Positions 4,801 to 5,017 of a DNA stretch of 5,017 bases are shown here, piece after piece. The position numbers and the translations under genes were made by a program. The DNA is from Chitinophagaceae bacterium (GTDB taxonomy: Bacteria; Bacteroidota; Bacteroidia; Chitinophagales; Chitinophagaceae). Location: positions 1-5,017 of the forward strand of contig JANXWM010000048.1 of the NCBI GenBank assembly GCA_025351145.1, given 5' to 3'. The number at the start of each line of letters is the position of its first letter. The stretch's first letter is position 1. The notes under the pieces are model-generated. The model ran no database searches, was not told the origin of the DNA, and was given only the letters and a program-made list of their open reading frames with translations.

Positions 4801-5017
4801 ATTTTTGGAGTAAAGTATTCAAATAAACTTTAAAATAAAGACTGTCTTTTTGAGCGTTAACTATCTGTAACAGGAGTGTTATTAAAAATTCTTTACAGTC
4901 TCAATCTTCGCTTCTATATAAGTCGATACTAACTAATTGAAAATCAGCAAAAAAATTTGCGACTTATTTTGCAACATAACGCAACGCCGCCGTTGCTGGG
5001 AGACTGCGGTAAAAGCT
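4801..5017. other. Right flank with inverted repeats and no convincing gene
   Basis: No gene is supported here. The stretch holds AGACTGT (4839-4845) with ACAGTCT (4895-4901), and ATAAGTCG (4918-4925) with CGACTTAT (4960-4967), both perfect. Two TTTGC-type boxes lie close together at 4955-4972, followed by a GC-rich hairpin at 4981-4996. The contrast with the AT-rich sequence before it suggests the edge of another element or the upstream region of a gene beyond the window. Confidence 0.4.
4981..4996. repeat. GC-rich hairpin near the right end
   Basis: GCAACG (4981-4986) and CGTTGC (4991-4996) form a perfect 6-bp stem around CCGC. The sequence turns GC-rich here and continues to the window edge, so this may be the start of a longer structured element. 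Confidence 0.6.

Noticed and set aside
4837..4849. AAAGACTGTCTTT palindrome as a terminator
   Set aside because: The arms leave only one base between them, which cannot form a hairpin loop, and no gene ends just before it on either strand.
4975..5017. Integron attC-like appearance of the ACATAAC and GC-rich hairpin end
   Set aside because: ACATAAC does not fit the attC core consensus, no partner core is in the window, and the cassette has no matching site on its left side.

Overview
The window looks like a Bacteroidota chromosome segment, possibly from the Chitinophagaceae side of the phylum; the family is a guess. The main evidence is promoter architecture. Sequences matching the Bacteroidota pattern (-33 TTG and -7 TAnnTTTG) sit at sensible distances before the genes, and classical Shine-Dalgarno sequences are mostly weak or absent. 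The predicted proteins and AT-rich spacers fit this.

Left half (1-2840), host-like. A compact structured repeat at 3-97 is followed by a minus-strand ABC-F ATPase gene (138-2099). Next comes a 253-bp spacer with a strong hairpin terminator, then a small minus-strand gene for an exported or membrane-anchored protein of unknown function (2353-2790).

Right half (about 2900-4800), a compact and visibly AT-richer type II restriction-modification cassette. A plus-strand beta-class DNA methyltransferase with a TSPPY motif, probably cytosine-N4 (3073-3930), converges on a minus-strand pair. That pair is a small helix-turn-helix controller (C) protein (4523-4735) followed after 6 bp by a ScaI-family restriction endonuclease (3893-4516). 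The methyltransferase and endonuclease reading frames overlap tail to tail by 38 bp.

The most interesting signal is regulatory. A 15-bp box with consensus CATACTAWAGKTAGC occurs three times. Two inverted copies frame the C-R promoter: one abuts the upstream edge of the -33 element and the other overlaps the -7 element. A single copy lies directly after the -7 element of the methyltransferase promoter, over the predicted transcription start. This predicts that the C protein first activates and then limits its own operon, and represses the methyltransferase. The layout resembles the Esp1396I system, here built on Bacteroidota promoters and a ScaI-like enzyme.

The last 200 bp hold no convincing gene but contain several inverted repeats. 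They end in a GC-rich hairpin that may belong to an element continuing past the window.
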